Source of the DNA: Kitasatospora sp. MAP5-34
GTDB lineage: Bacteria; Actinomycetota; Actinomycetes; Streptomycetales; Streptomycetaceae
Direction: 5' to 3'
Length of the DNA stretch: 43,141 nt
Assembly: GCF_029894335.1 (NCBI RefSeq)
Contig: NZ_JARXZC010000049.1
Coordinates: 1-43,141 of the forward strand
Below, piece after piece: positions 1 through 7,548 of the stretch; positions within the stretch are counted from its first letter, which is position 1; every line of letters starts with the position of its first letter. The notes beneath the pieces were generated by a model. It was not told where the DNA came from, ran no database searches, and saw only the letters and a list, made by a program, of their open reading frames with translations. The translations under genes were made by a program, and so were the position numbers.

Positions 1-163
1 GCCGTCAATCAAAACCCCCCCCCCGTTGTGGGGGGGCCCCGGCGTCCCCCCCCGCCCCCGCACACCCCACTAACCGGCCCCCGTGAACCCCGGGGGGGGG
101 GGGGGGCCCGCCCTCCCCCCCCCCCCCCCCACACCCCTGCTGGTGAGCCTGCTGCCGGCCGCG
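1..163. other. Low-complexity window edge
   Basis: The stretch holds a run of ten C (15-24), fifteen G (92-106) and sixteen C (115-130), separated by short C/G-rich pieces. No gene can be supported. Homopolymers this long are unusual even in GC-rich Streptomyces DNA and are typical of a badly resolved contig end. Open frames here are poly-Pro/Gly artefacts. The sequence becomes normal just before the purD stop codon. Confidence 0.7.
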
Positions 164-1411
164 CTACTCGGCTGCCTTCAGCGCGATGTCGGTGCGGTGC
201 TGGCCGCCCTTGAGCGTGATCTTCCCGACGCCTTCGTAGGCCCGGGTGCGGGCCTCGGCGAGGTCCGTGCCGGTCGCGGTGACGGAGAGGACCCGGCCAC
301 CGGCGCTGAGCACCTCGCCGTCCTCGCCCGCCCGGGTGCCCGCGTGCAGCACGAACACCGTGCCGTCGGCGGCCTCCGCCTCGGCCAGGCCCTCGATCAC
401 GTCACCGGTGCGCGGCGCGGCCGGGTAGCCCTCGGAGGCGATCACCACGGTGACGGCAGCGCCGTCGTCCCAGCGCAGCGGCTCCAGCTGGCCCAGCGTG
501 CCGTTGGCGGCGGCGAGCAGGACACCGGCCAGCGGGGTCCGCAGCCGGGCCAGCACGACCTGGGTCTCCGGGTCGCCGAAACGGGCGTTGAACTCGATCA
601 CCCGGGTGCCGCGCGAGGTGAGCGCCAGCCCGGCGTACAGCAGGCCGGAGAACGGGGTGCCCCGGTGGCGCAGCTCGTCCACGGTCGGCTGCAGGACGGT
701 CTCCAGCACCTCGGCGACCAGGCCCTCGGGGGCCCAGGGCAGCGGCGAGTACGCGCCCATGCCGCCGGTGTTCGGACCCTCGTCGCCGTCCAGGGCGCGC
801 TTGAAGTCCTGGGCGGGCTGCAGCGGGAGCACGGTGACGCCGTCGGTGATCGCGAACAGCGAGACCTCCGGGCCGTCCAGGTACTCCTCGATCACGGTGC
901 GCTCGCAGGACGCGGCGTGGGCCAGCGCCTCGGCGCGGTCGGAGGTGACCACCACGCCCTTGCCGGCCGCCAGGCCGTCGTCCTTCACCACGTACGGGGC
1001 ACCGAAGGCGTCCAGCGCCTCGGCGGCCTCGGCCGGGGTGGTGCAGACGTAGCTGCGCGCGGTGGGGACGTTCGCGCCGGCCATCACGTCCTTGGCGAAC
1101 GCCTTGGAGCCCTCCAGCTGGGCGGCCTCCCCGGACGGACCGAAGACGGGGATACCGGCCGCACGCACGGCGTCGGAGACGCCCGCGACGAGCGGAGCCT
1201 CCGGGCCGACCACGACCAGGTCGGCGGCCAGCTGCCGGGCGAGCGCGGCGACGGCCGCGCCGTCCAGCTGGTCGACAGGGTGCACCGTCGCCACCTGCGC
1301 GATCCCGGCGTTACCCGGGGCGCAGTGCAACTCGGTGACGTCGGAATCTTGGGAAAGAGAGCGGCACAGGGCATGTTCGCGGGCGCCGCCGCCGATGACG
1401 AGGACCTTCAC
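164..1411 (-). CDS. purD: Phosphoribosylamine-glycine ligase (GARS)
   Basis: Cytosolic enzyme of de novo purine synthesis. It ligates glycine to 5-phosphoribosylamine with ATP to give glycinamide ribonucleotide. The 415-residue product begins VKVLVIGGGAREHALC, the standard GARS N-terminus. It then shows VVGPEAPLVAGVSD, the ATP-grasp motif DDGLAAGKGVVV, NTGGMGAYSP and FNARFGDPETQ. Length is normal for the family. I chose the GTG at 1411 because the frame extends upstream to 1510 only as unrelated Ser/Pro-rich sequence that the family lacks. The gene is divergent from the SLATT-protein gene across about 0.5 kb. The family assignment is secure; only the start rests on homology and has a weak ribosome binding site. 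Confidence 0.95.
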   Translation of the reverse strand: MKVLVIGGGAREHALCRSLSQDSDVTELHCAPGNAGIAQVATVHPVDQLDGAAVAALARQLAADLVVVGPEAPLVAGVSDAVRAAGIPVFGPSGEAAQLEGSKAFAKDVMAGANVPTARSYVCTTPAEAAEALDAFGAPYVVKDDGLAAGKGVVVTSDRAEALAHAASCERTVIEEYLDGPEVSLFAITDGVTVLPLQPAQDFKRALDGDEGPNTGGMGAYSPLPWAPEGLVAEVLETVLQPTVDELRHRGTPFSGLLYAGLALTSRGTRVIEFNARFGDPETQVVLARLRTPLAGVLLAAANGTLGQLEPLRWDDGAAVTVVIASEGYPAAPRTGDVIEGLAEAEAADGTVFVLHAGTRAGEDGEVLSAGGRVLSVTATGTDLAEARTRAYEGVGKITLKGGQHRTDIALKAAE

Positions 1412-1928
1412 GGTTGGAAGGGTAGTCGGTGGCTCGCTCCGGCTGCTCTCCGGTCCCGTCGGAAGCTCCAGAACGGACGCCGCCGACCGGGCACTGAGCT
1501 GGAGGAACATCCAGCCGCCGGGTCCGGGCTACCCCGCTCGCGCCGGCGGCTGTCATGGCAGGTGTCATGGCGGCGGGGCCGCGGGGGCTCGCTCGGACGG
1601 GTGAAACTCCCGCACCCCCCGGAACTCTCCCACCTCGGCTTGAACGGGTGAATTCCGGTAACGATCGCTGCGGAAGCGCCCCCATGATCAGCCATTTGGC
1701 GGTAAGAAGTGCTGTTGGACAACAGCCGGCAGCCGCCGGTGCGCGACTCCACGGGCGACCACCCGTGGTGCCGAACCCCCGACACCGTGCCGGTCCGGAC
1801 GGCGTCCGGTCCGGCATCGCGCACCAGTCCGACGCGCCGTAGGTCCAGCGTTCAGCCAGCCAAACATGCAGTCAGGCCCGGTACCAGCCAGGGCCTCAGC
1901 AGTCCGCCCGCCACAGGGAGCCCCACAG
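1412..1928. other. Divergent intergenic region with two hairpins
   Basis: About 0.5 kb between purD and the SLATT gene with no convincing gene: frames lack G/C third-position bias and recognisable products. It presumably carries both promoters. Two inverted repeats are visible. One is CCACGGG (1749-1755) with CCCGTGG (1762-1768). The other pairs 1788-1800 with 1804-1816 (12 of 13 bp, loop GGC). A TTGAAC at 1640-1645 resembles a -35 box, but no well-spaced -10 box follows. Their role is not known. Confidence 0.4.
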
Positions 1929-2714
1929 GTGAGCCAGCCGGAAATGCAGCCCGAGGAGAGTCCCTGGGGCAAGGAAGTCGGTGAGGAGGACCAACCCGCC
2001 GCAACCCTGCCCGGACGGGCGCCCACCCGTCGCCGTGCGGATCTGAGTGCCCGGCAGTTCCCGCTCGGGGACTGGGGAGAGCCCGCCGAGCGGCTGGAGG
2101 AGCTCTACCGCTGGTCCGAGGAGCGGGCGGTCGAGGCGATCGACTGGTACCGCCGCGACCGGCTCTGGAAGCGCCGCTGGGCGCGACTGCTGCGGTTCGG
2201 TGCGGCGGCCTTCGCCGCCGTGGGGGTGACGGCTCCACTGGTCGCCCTCACCGGCCTCGCCGACCGCGCGGCGGAGTGGGGTTACGTCTCGCTGGCCCTC
2301 TCGGCGGCCTGTTTCGGCGCGGACCGGGCCTTCGGGCTGACCTCCGGCTGGATGCGGGACGTCAGCACCGCCCAGGCGCTGCAACGGCGGCTGGAGGCGT
2401 TCCAGTTCGACTGGGCCTCGGAGTGCGTACGCGAGGTGCTCGGCCCGACCGAGGGCACGGCGGGCGAGGCGGCGGAGCGCTGCCTCGGCGTGCTGCGGCG
2501 GTTCTGCGAGGACGTGTCGGAGCTGGTCCGCAGCGAGACCTCGGACTGGATGCTGGAGTTCCGCGCCACCATGACCAAGCTGCCCACCCAGGCACCGGGC
2601 ACCTGGGGTGGCCGCAGCGAGATCGTCACGGGCGCCCAGGTGCGCGCACTGCCCTCCCCGGGCACCCGGCCCACCATGCCCCGCCAGCGGCCGCCGGAGG
2701 GGCCCCTGCGGTAA
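1929..2714 (+). CDS. SLATT-domain two-TM membrane protein
   Basis: A 261-residue protein with a charged N-terminus and then an amphipathic segment rich in Trp, Tyr and Arg (around residues 52-87, with LYRWSEERAVEAIDWYRRD). Two hydrophobic helices follow (about 88-108 and 115-135), then a soluble helical C-terminus and a Pro-rich tail. This is the layout of the SLATT family, in which a helix and two TMs form a predicted pore-like effector often tied to nucleotide-sensing defence systems. Here it stands alone beside purD, without a nearby nucleotidyltransferase or SLOG gene, so a housekeeping role is equally possible. The GTG start at 1929 is preferred because AGGGAG (1915-1920) lies 8 nt upstream; an ATG at 1866 has no such site. 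The family call is from pattern, not a search. Confidence 0.65.
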   Translation: MSQPEMQPEESPWGKEVGEEDQPAATLPGRAPTRRRADLSARQFPLGDWGEPAERLEELYRWSEERAVEAIDWYRRDRLWKRRWARLLRFGAAAFAAVGVTAPLVALTGLADRAAEWGYVSLALSAACFGADRAFGLTSGWMRDVSTAQALQRRLEAFQFDWASECVREVLGPTEGTAGEAAERCLGVLRRFCEDVSELVRSETSDWMLEFRATMTKLPTQAPGTWGGRSEIVTGAQVRALPSPGTRPTMPRQRPPEGPLR

Positions 2715-2766
2715 CGGTCCGCCCCTGCCGCGCTTACCACGCAGGGGCCGACCGCGCAGGGCTCGC

Positions 2767-3414
2767 TCAGGCGAAGACGACCATCGAGCCCTGGGAGACG
2801 CTGCGGGTGGCCGCCGCGTACAGGCCGGCCCAGGCGTGGCGCTCGCGCGCGTACGGATGGAAGTCGTCCAGCGGCGGGCCGAAGGGCTGCTCCAGGCCGG
2901 TGGGCCCGAGCGGCCTGGTCGGCTGCGGCGGGGTGAGCGGGTCTATCCCCAGGATCGGTGCGACGGCGAGCAGTTCGCGCAGCAGCCCGTGGGAGGAGCC
3001 GAGCGGCCCGCCGGACTCCAGCAGGCTGTCCACCACCAGCGGGAGCTGGAAGTCGATCGGCACGTACGCGCCCGCGTGGTCGAAGTGCCAGACCAGGTGC
3101 GACTGTTCGGCCGTGCTCTCGAACATCTCCAACAGCTGCTCGTAGTCACTGCCGAGCTCGTCCACCGGGGTGACCTGGAAGCCCGTGAGGCCCAACAGGT
3201 AGGCGCGGCGCAGGAAGTGGAGCGAGTCGTAGTCGAACGCGGCTATCGGCTCGACCGAGCCGCTGAAGCCCGGCACGTACTCGTAGACCGGCACCTGGGG
3301 CAGGCCGTGGCCGGCCAGCGCGGCGTTGTAGCGAAGCAGGTCTTCCCGGAACGGGTTCTCGGGGCTCTGGATCAGCACGTCCACGAGCGGGACGAGCCAG
3401 AGGTCGCAGGCCAT
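2767..3414 (-). CDS. Conserved hypothetical protein
   Basis: A 215-residue soluble protein starting MACDLWLVPLVDVL, with no signal peptide or TM segment. It is rich in aromatic and acidic residues (YEYVPGFSG, HLVWHFDHAGAYVPIDF) and ends in a Pro-rich stretch followed by a conserved-looking Trp/Tyr segment. I do not recognise a catalytic motif or domain. It reads as a genuine gene because codon bias is strong throughout and the product is not low-complexity. The ATG at 3414 is chosen because the open frame upstream is Arg/Gly-rich and overlaps the GntR gene's tail region. It is convergent with the SLATT gene and lies 44 nt downstream of the GntR gene on the same strand, so it may be co-transcribed with that regulator. 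Confidence 0.6.
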   Translation of the reverse strand: MACDLWLVPLVDVLIQSPENPFREDLLRYNAALAGHGLPQVPVYEYVPGFSGSVEPIAAFDYDSLHFLRRAYLLGLTGFQVTPVDELGSDYEQLLEMFESTAEQSHLVWHFDHAGAYVPIDFQLPLVVDSLLESGGPLGSSHGLLRELLAVAPILGIDPLTPPQPTRPLGPTGLEQPFGPPLDDFHPYARERHAWAGLYAAATRSVSQGSMVVFA

Positions 3415-3458
3415 GGGCCGGCTCGTCCTCTCCGGTCGGCGGGCAACGACCGCCCACC

Positions 3459-4442
3459 CTACCGGCCCAGCGTGCCGCCGCCCCCCGGCAACAGCGGCCG
3501 GCCGAGCCGACCGGGCGGGACGAAGCGCGGCAGCGGCACGGCGCCGAGGCCCAGCTGCGACACCTCGGCCGCCTCGGCAGCCTCGAACCGCTCCGCCCGC
3601 TCGGCGCACTCCGGCTTCCCGGGCTTCTCCGGCTTCTCCGGCTTCTCGGCGGGGACGGTCGCGGTCTCCGCAGCGAGCCCCGCCGTGATCCGCGAGGTCA
3701 GCAATGGGAGGACCGACACCGAGTCCAGCGAGTTCCCGGTCAGCCGGGCCAGCAGTTCGATCGTGAAGAGGTTGTACTCGCTGATCGTCCGGTGCGCCCC
3801 GGACACGTCCCGCGCCTCGATCCGGTCGACCAGCTCCGTGTTGCGGTCCCAGCACACCCCGTCGAGCCGCTGGGCCGAGCGCAGGTAGGGCGCCGCGAAC
3901 ATCCAGGACTGCACCCGCAGCCAGTCCAGGTAGCCGGCCATCCGGCGGTTGCCCAGCAGGGCGCCGGCCTCCTGCCAGAACCTGCGGTCGCAACCGACCA
4001 GCACGTCGAGCTGCCCGGACCGGGCGGCCCGGTCCGCCGCCTCGGCGCGGCGGCGCAGCGAGGACAGCCGGGTCCAGTCGTAGCCGCTGCCCCGCGTGCC
4101 GAGCAGGCTGAAAGCGCTGTCGGTGAGCAGCGCCCGGCTCTCGAAGATCTCCAGATAGTCGGCCCAGGTGAACTCCGGAACGGTGAACCCCCGGTGGTGC
4201 TCCGCCCGGAGCAGCCCCTGCGCGGCCAGGTCGACCAGGGCCTCGCGCGCCGGGGTAGCGGAGACGCCGTACAGCTCGGCGATCTCCTTGACCGTGAAGT
4301 TGCGGCCTGCGGCGAGCCGCCCGGCCATCATCTCGTCGCGCAGCGCGCCCGCGATCTGCTCCCGGAGGCTGTTGCGCTGGATCGGGGTGGAGGCACCGAC
4401 TCCGCCGGAATCGACCGAGCTGGAATCGACTCTGCCGAACAT
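3459..4442 (-). CDS. GntR-family transcriptional regulator
   Basis: A 327-residue DNA-binding regulator. A winged helix-turn-helix of GntR type spans about residues 24-95, with SLREQIAGALRDEMMAGRL, VKEIAELYGVSATPAREAL and an RAEHHRGFTV wing. A helical effector domain follows (about 95-245), of the all-helical class usual for FCD-type members, although I could not place its metal or ligand residues. The last ~80 residues are unusual: a charged Glu-Lys-Pro repeat (EKPEKPEKPGKPE) and an Ala/Glu-rich segment beyond the normal ~230-residue length. The gene lies downstream of the nitrilase-family gene on the same strand, separated by about 240 nt containing a strong hairpin. Its target and ligand are unknown. 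Confidence 0.85.
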   Translation of the reverse strand: MFGRVDSSSVDSGGVGASTPIQRNSLREQIAGALRDEMMAGRLAAGRNFTVKEIAELYGVSATPAREALVDLAAQGLLRAEHHRGFTVPEFTWADYLEIFESRALLTDSAFSLLGTRGSGYDWTRLSSLRRRAEAADRAARSGQLDVLVGCDRRFWQEAGALLGNRRMAGYLDWLRVQSWMFAAPYLRSAQRLDGVCWDRNTELVDRIEARDVSGAHRTISEYNLFTIELLARLTGNSLDSVSVLPLLTSRITAGLAAETATVPAEKPEKPEKPGKPECAERAERFEAAEAAEVSQLGLGAVPLPRFVPPGRLGRPLLPGGGGTLGR

Positions 4443-4574
4443 CTGGGCGACGGCCTCCTCTCCGGGCTCGGGGCCGGGCTCGCGCTCATCCGATTCGAAC
4501 GCGACGACGGCTCATCTTCTCAAAAATGAGAGCCGAATGCGCGGGACCTTCTACCCGGACCCGACCCGGGCACA

Positions 4575-4620
4575 TCCCGACTACCTGGTGTCGTCGCAGG
4601 ACAACACCAGGTAGTCGGGA
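4575..4620 (-). terminator. 21-bp hairpin after the nitrilase-family gene
   Basis: A perfect 17-bp inverted repeat (4575-4591 with 4604-4620). Read as minus-strand RNA, the stem extends through one G-U pair to 21 bp with a four-base CUGC loop. On the plus strand the same position is a C-A mismatch, so the minus-strand transcript is the favoured one. It lies 59 nt downstream of the stop at 4680, consistent with a terminator for that gene. No U-tract follows, as is common in Streptomyces. It also sits upstream of the GntR start, so an operator role cannot be excluded. Confidence 0.6.
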
Positions 4621-4679
4621 GTGGGTGGATGGAGGCGGGTCGGTGGAGGCGGGTCGCTGGGAGCGGGAGCAGCCGCCGG

Positions 4680-5492
4680 TCAGCGCTGAACCGGTGCGGG
4701 GATGCCCAGCAGCCGGTCCCGGTGGACCGGGAACTCGGCGCGGGCCTTCGCCACCTCCGCCGGGTCGAAGTCCACTGTGAGGACCTCCTCGCCGGCGCCG
4801 GCTTCGGCGAGCACCCGGCCCCACGGGTCGACCACGATGCTGTGGCCGGCCTGTTCGACGCCGCCGTGCGTCCCGGCGGTGTTGCAGGCCAGCACGTACG
4901 CCTGCTCCTCGACCGCACGGGCCCGGGCGAGCAGCGTCCAGTGCTCACGGCGCCGCTCCGGCCAGGCGGCCGGGACGACCAGCAGCTCGGCACCGGCGTC
5001 CAGCAGCGCGCGGAATAGCTCGGGGAAGCGCAGGTCGTAGCAGGTGGCCAGGCCGAGCGTGCCGAGGTCGGTGGCGGCGGTGACGATCTCCTGCCCGGCG
5101 CCCATCACGACGGCCTCGCCACTGTCGAAGCCGAAACGGTGGATCTTGCGATAGGTGTGCACCAGCTCGCCGTCGGGTGCGAAGAGCAGGGAGGTGTTGT
5201 AGATCGGCCCGTCCGGGTCGCGCTCGACGATCGAGCCGGCGTGCAGCCAGACCCCGGCGGCCTTCGCCGCCGCCGACATGGCGTCCGAGGTGGGCCCGTC
5301 GAGAGGTTCGGCGCCGTCCGACCAGGCGTCGTACGCGAACCCTCCCAGCGGCCACAGCTCGGGGAGAACCACCAGATCAGCGGCGTCCTGTGCCCGTACC
5401 AGGGCCGCTGCCCTGGCCCGCCGCTCAGCAGCGGGCTCGTGGTCGGAGACCGCTAGTTGGATCAATGAGGCGCGCACACTACCACCGTCCAT
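4680..5492 (-). CDS. Carbon-nitrogen hydrolase (nitrilase superfamily)
   Basis: A 270-residue cytosolic hydrolase expected to cleave a non-peptide C-N bond of an amide. The Glu-Lys-Cys triad is visible: E45 in VVLPELWPLGG, K116 in YRKIHRFGF and C151 in LATCYDLRFPEL. The length fits the omega-amidase/Nit2-like branch, and the RFPELFRAL motif after the Cys is typical of that branch. The substrate cannot be read from sequence. An ATG at 5492 with AGGAC upstream is used; a GTG five codons later is an alternative. It is divergent from the maleylpyruvate-isomerase-family gene across 155 nt, which must hold both promoters. Confidence 0.9.
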   Translation of the reverse strand: MDGGSVRASLIQLAVSDHEPAAERRARAAALVRAQDAADLVVLPELWPLGGFAYDAWSDGAEPLDGPTSDAMSAAAKAAGVWLHAGSIVERDPDGPIYNTSLLFAPDGELVHTYRKIHRFGFDSGEAVVMGAGQEIVTAATDLGTLGLATCYDLRFPELFRALLDAGAELLVVPAAWPERRREHWTLLARARAVEEQAYVLACNTAGTHGGVEQAGHSIVVDPWGRVLAEAGAGEEVLTVDFDPAEVAKARAEFPVHRDRLLGIPAPVQR

Positions 5493-5647
5493 AAGACCAG
5501 TCCTACGATCGTCACCCGAAAGCGCTGCCCGGCTGTCACCCGGCAGCGTAACGTGCGGTTAGCGCGTGCGCCCGGAAGCCGGGATTCCCGGTCTTCGCAA
5601 CCCTTGGGCGACGCGGCAAGGAAGCTGACGGAGGGCCGGAGATTCCC

Positions 5648-6469
5648 GTGACGGACAACCAGACCGTGCAGGCTTACATCGACGCGTGGACGCAGTCCAT
5701 CGAATCGATATCGGAGTTGGTGGCCGCGCTGCCCACCGACGCCTGGAACCGGCCCACGGAGTGCCCCGGCTGGTCCGTGCGGGACGTGGTCGCGCACGTC
5801 ATCGCGGTCGAGTCCGAGCTGCTCGGCGACCCTCGGCCGATCCACTCGCTGCCGCGTGATCTGCGCCACATCACCGGCGACTTCGCCCGCTACATGGAGC
5901 TGCCGGTCGACAAGCGCCGCTGCCACACCGCGCCCGAGATGACCGGCGAGCTCGACTACACCGTCATCCGCCGCTCTCGCGCGCTGCGCAACGCCAAGAA
6001 CGAGCCCGACGACGTGGTCCGCTTCCCGGCCGGCCCGGCCTCCTACGAGCTCTCGTACGCGGAGCTGCTGCGCCGCCGGGTGTTCGACGTCTGGGTGCAC
6101 GAGCAGGACCTGCGGCGGGCCGTCGGCGTCCCCGGCAACCTGGACTCGCCGGGCGCGGTGGTCACCCGCGACTTCCTGCTCCTCGGCCTGCCGAAGGTCG
6201 TCGGCAAGCTGGCCGGCACCCCGGTCGGAAGCACCGTCGCCTTCGACGTGACCGGCCCGCTCGAGTTCCTCCGCACCGTTCGGGTGGACGCCGACGGGCA
6301 AGCCTCGGTGGACGAGCGCGTCAGCCTCGCGCCGGACGTCCAGTTCACCCTCGGGTGGGAGACGTACCTACGGCTCGCCTGCGGCCGTGGCCGCCCGGGG
6401 CCGGTCAAGATCGAGGGCGACGAGGAGCTGGCCGCCCGGATTCTGGCCAACTTCGCGCTGACGCCCTGA
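5648..6469 (+). CDS. Maleylpyruvate isomerase-family, mycothiol-dependent-type protein
   Basis: A 273-residue protein of the MDMPI/DinB-like fold. The N-terminal four-helix domain shows ECPGWSVRDVVAHVIAVESELLG, with the metal-ligand candidates H50 and E54, and a second motif RRRVFDVWVHEQDLRRAVG supplies a His. The C-terminal part (VAFDVTGPLEFLRTVRVDADG onward) matches the sterol-carrier-like extension of the family. Characterised members use mycothiol as cofactor, consistent with an actinobacterial host, but many relatives have unknown substrates. The GTG start at 5648 is supported by GGAGGG and CGGAG just upstream. A hairpin 20 nt after the stop probably terminates it. Confidence 0.85.
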   Translation: MTDNQTVQAYIDAWTQSIESISELVAALPTDAWNRPTECPGWSVRDVVAHVIAVESELLGDPRPIHSLPRDLRHITGDFARYMELPVDKRRCHTAPEMTGELDYTVIRRSRALRNAKNEPDDVVRFPAGPASYELSYAELLRRRVFDVWVHEQDLRRAVGVPGNLDSPGAVVTRDFLLLGLPKVVGKLAGTPVGSTVAFDVTGPLEFLRTVRVDADGQASVDERVSLAPDVQFTLGWETYLRLACGRGRPGPVKIEGDEELAARILANFALTP

Positions 6470-6489
6470 CAGCTCGACGTACCTGCGGG

Positions 6490-6517
6490 CGCGTTACATC
6501 TGATCGGATGTAACGCG
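6490..6517 (+). terminator. Hairpin after the MDMPI-family gene
   Basis: An 11-bp perfect inverted repeat (CGCGTTACATC at 6490-6500 with 6507-6517) around TGATCG, 20 nt after the stop at 6469. It is less GC-rich than its surroundings. Position suggests a terminator. Because it also lies about 115 nt before the BRO-N start, it could instead be an operator for that gene. Confidence 0.45.
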
Positions 6518-6633
6518 AAGAACGCGCGCGGGGTGGCGCGCTTCGTGCTCCCGTACGGCCCACTGGTACCGGTACGTCACCCGTTCGGCCTCGTTGTTCC
6601 GGTCAGCCCATAACCGGAAGAAGGAGGGGCGTC

Positions 6634-7488
6634 ATGAACGAGGACGCGATGGTGTTGGTGCGGTCGAGCTTCCCCGTGACGGGACAGCCGATCAGGGTGG
6701 TGATGATCAACGGCGAGCCGTGGTTCGTCACGGCGGACGTGTGCAAGGTCCTGGGGCGGGTCAACCCCAGCGACACCGCCAAGAGCCTCGACCCGCAGCA
6801 CACCCAGACCATCGACCTGCGATCGGTAACCCTCTCTCAGGGAGAGGGTTACCGAGTTCCCGCAGGTCGGAAACCCTACGAGCGCGGAAACCCGATGCTC
6901 AGCGTGATCAGTGAAGCCGGGCTGTACCGGCTGATCATGCGCTCCGACAAGCGTAATTCGAAGCCTTTCCAGGCGTGGGTCACCGGGGACCTGCTCCCGT
7001 CGATCCGGCGCGGTGACACCGACATCCCGAAGCAGCAGCAGCGGATGGCGCAGACCCTCGCCGAGGCGGTCGGGCAGCAGGTGCAGATCCTCGCCGAGAT
7101 CGACCAGGACAACGGCGGTCCGGGGATCCACGTCCGCTCCGACGGGACGGTGCACTGCCGGCATGGGGAGATGGAATTCCGCGTCCCGAAGCGCGAGGAC
7201 GACAGCGGGCCGCCGTTCGGGGCGTACTTCCAGTGCCCGAGCGTCGAGCGGGTGGGCATCCGGGGCGGCACGGCCATCCCCCGCTGCGAGAAGCTCAAGC
7301 TGGTCGACCTGACCCGTCGGCTGGCCCACACCCCGCCCACACCGGAGCCCATGCCCGAGCCCCCGCCGAGGCCGCGTCCGACGCCGCGCAACGGACTGCT
7401 GCTGGTCGAGGTCGGCCCGCTCCGGTTCCACGCCACCGTCCAGGAGGTCGCCGACCTGCTGAAGGCGACGGGCCAGCTGCCCGCGTAG
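6634..7488 (+). CDS. BRO-N domain protein, phage antirepressor-like
   Basis: A 284-residue protein. Residues about 13-115 match the BRO-N fold common in phage antirepressors: PIRVVMINGEPWFVTADVCKVLG at the start of the domain, then ISEAGLYRLIMRSDK and FQAWVTGDLLPSIRR. A helical linker, a Cys/His-containing middle (VHCRHGEMEF, YFQCPS, IPRCEKL) and a Pro-rich hinge precede a short C-terminal domain (LLLVEVGPLRFHATVQEVADLL). The strong AAGGAGG 8 nt upstream supports the ATG. No other phage gene is adjacent, so it is a lone phage-derived gene or an actinobacterial BRO paralogue. Base composition is slightly less extreme than its neighbours at the 5' end. DNA binding is a family inference. Confidence 0.8.
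   Translation: MNEDAMVLVRSSFPVTGQPIRVVMINGEPWFVTADVCKVLGRVNPSDTAKSLDPQHTQTIDLRSVTLSQGEGYRVPAGRKPYERGNPMLSVISEAGLYRLIMRSDKRNSKPFQAWVTGDLLPSIRRGDTDIPKQQQRMAQTLAEAVGQQVQILAEIDQDNGGPGIHVRSDGTVHCRHGEMEFRVPKREDDSGPPFGAYFQCPSVERVGIRGGTAIPRCEKLKLVDLTRRLAHTPPTPEPMPEPPPRPRPTPRNGLLLVEVGPLRFHATVQEVADLLKATGQLPA
6823..6855. repeat. 14-bp inverted repeat inside the BRO-N gene
   Basis: Bases 6823-6836 and 6842-6855 are perfect complements around the five-base loop TCAGG. The repeat includes GGTAACCCTCTC and its reverse. It falls within the BRO-N coding region and encodes the SVTLSQGEGYRV segment. A perfect repeat this long is unlikely by codon choice alone. It could be a binding site for the gene product, an RNA hairpin that slows translation, or the scar of a small palindromic duplication. 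Confidence 0.7.
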
Positions 7489-7503
7489 CCGAAGCGAACA
7501 ATG

Positions 7504-7542
7504 CGCCCTATGCCTCACTTGAAGTGAGGCATAGGGCGTTTT
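7504..7542 (+). terminator. Intrinsic terminator between BRO-N and MFS genes
   Basis: A 17-bp perfect inverted repeat (7504-7520 with 7522-7538) followed directly by TTTT (7539-7542). It lies 15 nt after the BRO-N stop and 6 nt before the MFS stop on the other strand. The convergent position and stem suggest it serves both genes. It is the most classical intrinsic terminator in the window. Confidence 0.85.
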
Positions 7543-7548
7543 CGCAGG

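Noticed and set aside
1412..1510. Upstream ATG extension of purD to 1510
   Set aside because: The added 33 residues are unrelated Ser/Pro-rich sequence; the GARS fold starts exactly at the GTG at 1411.
83..1651. Long plus-strand frame opposite purD
   Set aside because: Shadow of purD; it begins in the homopolymer artefact and has no recognisable domain.
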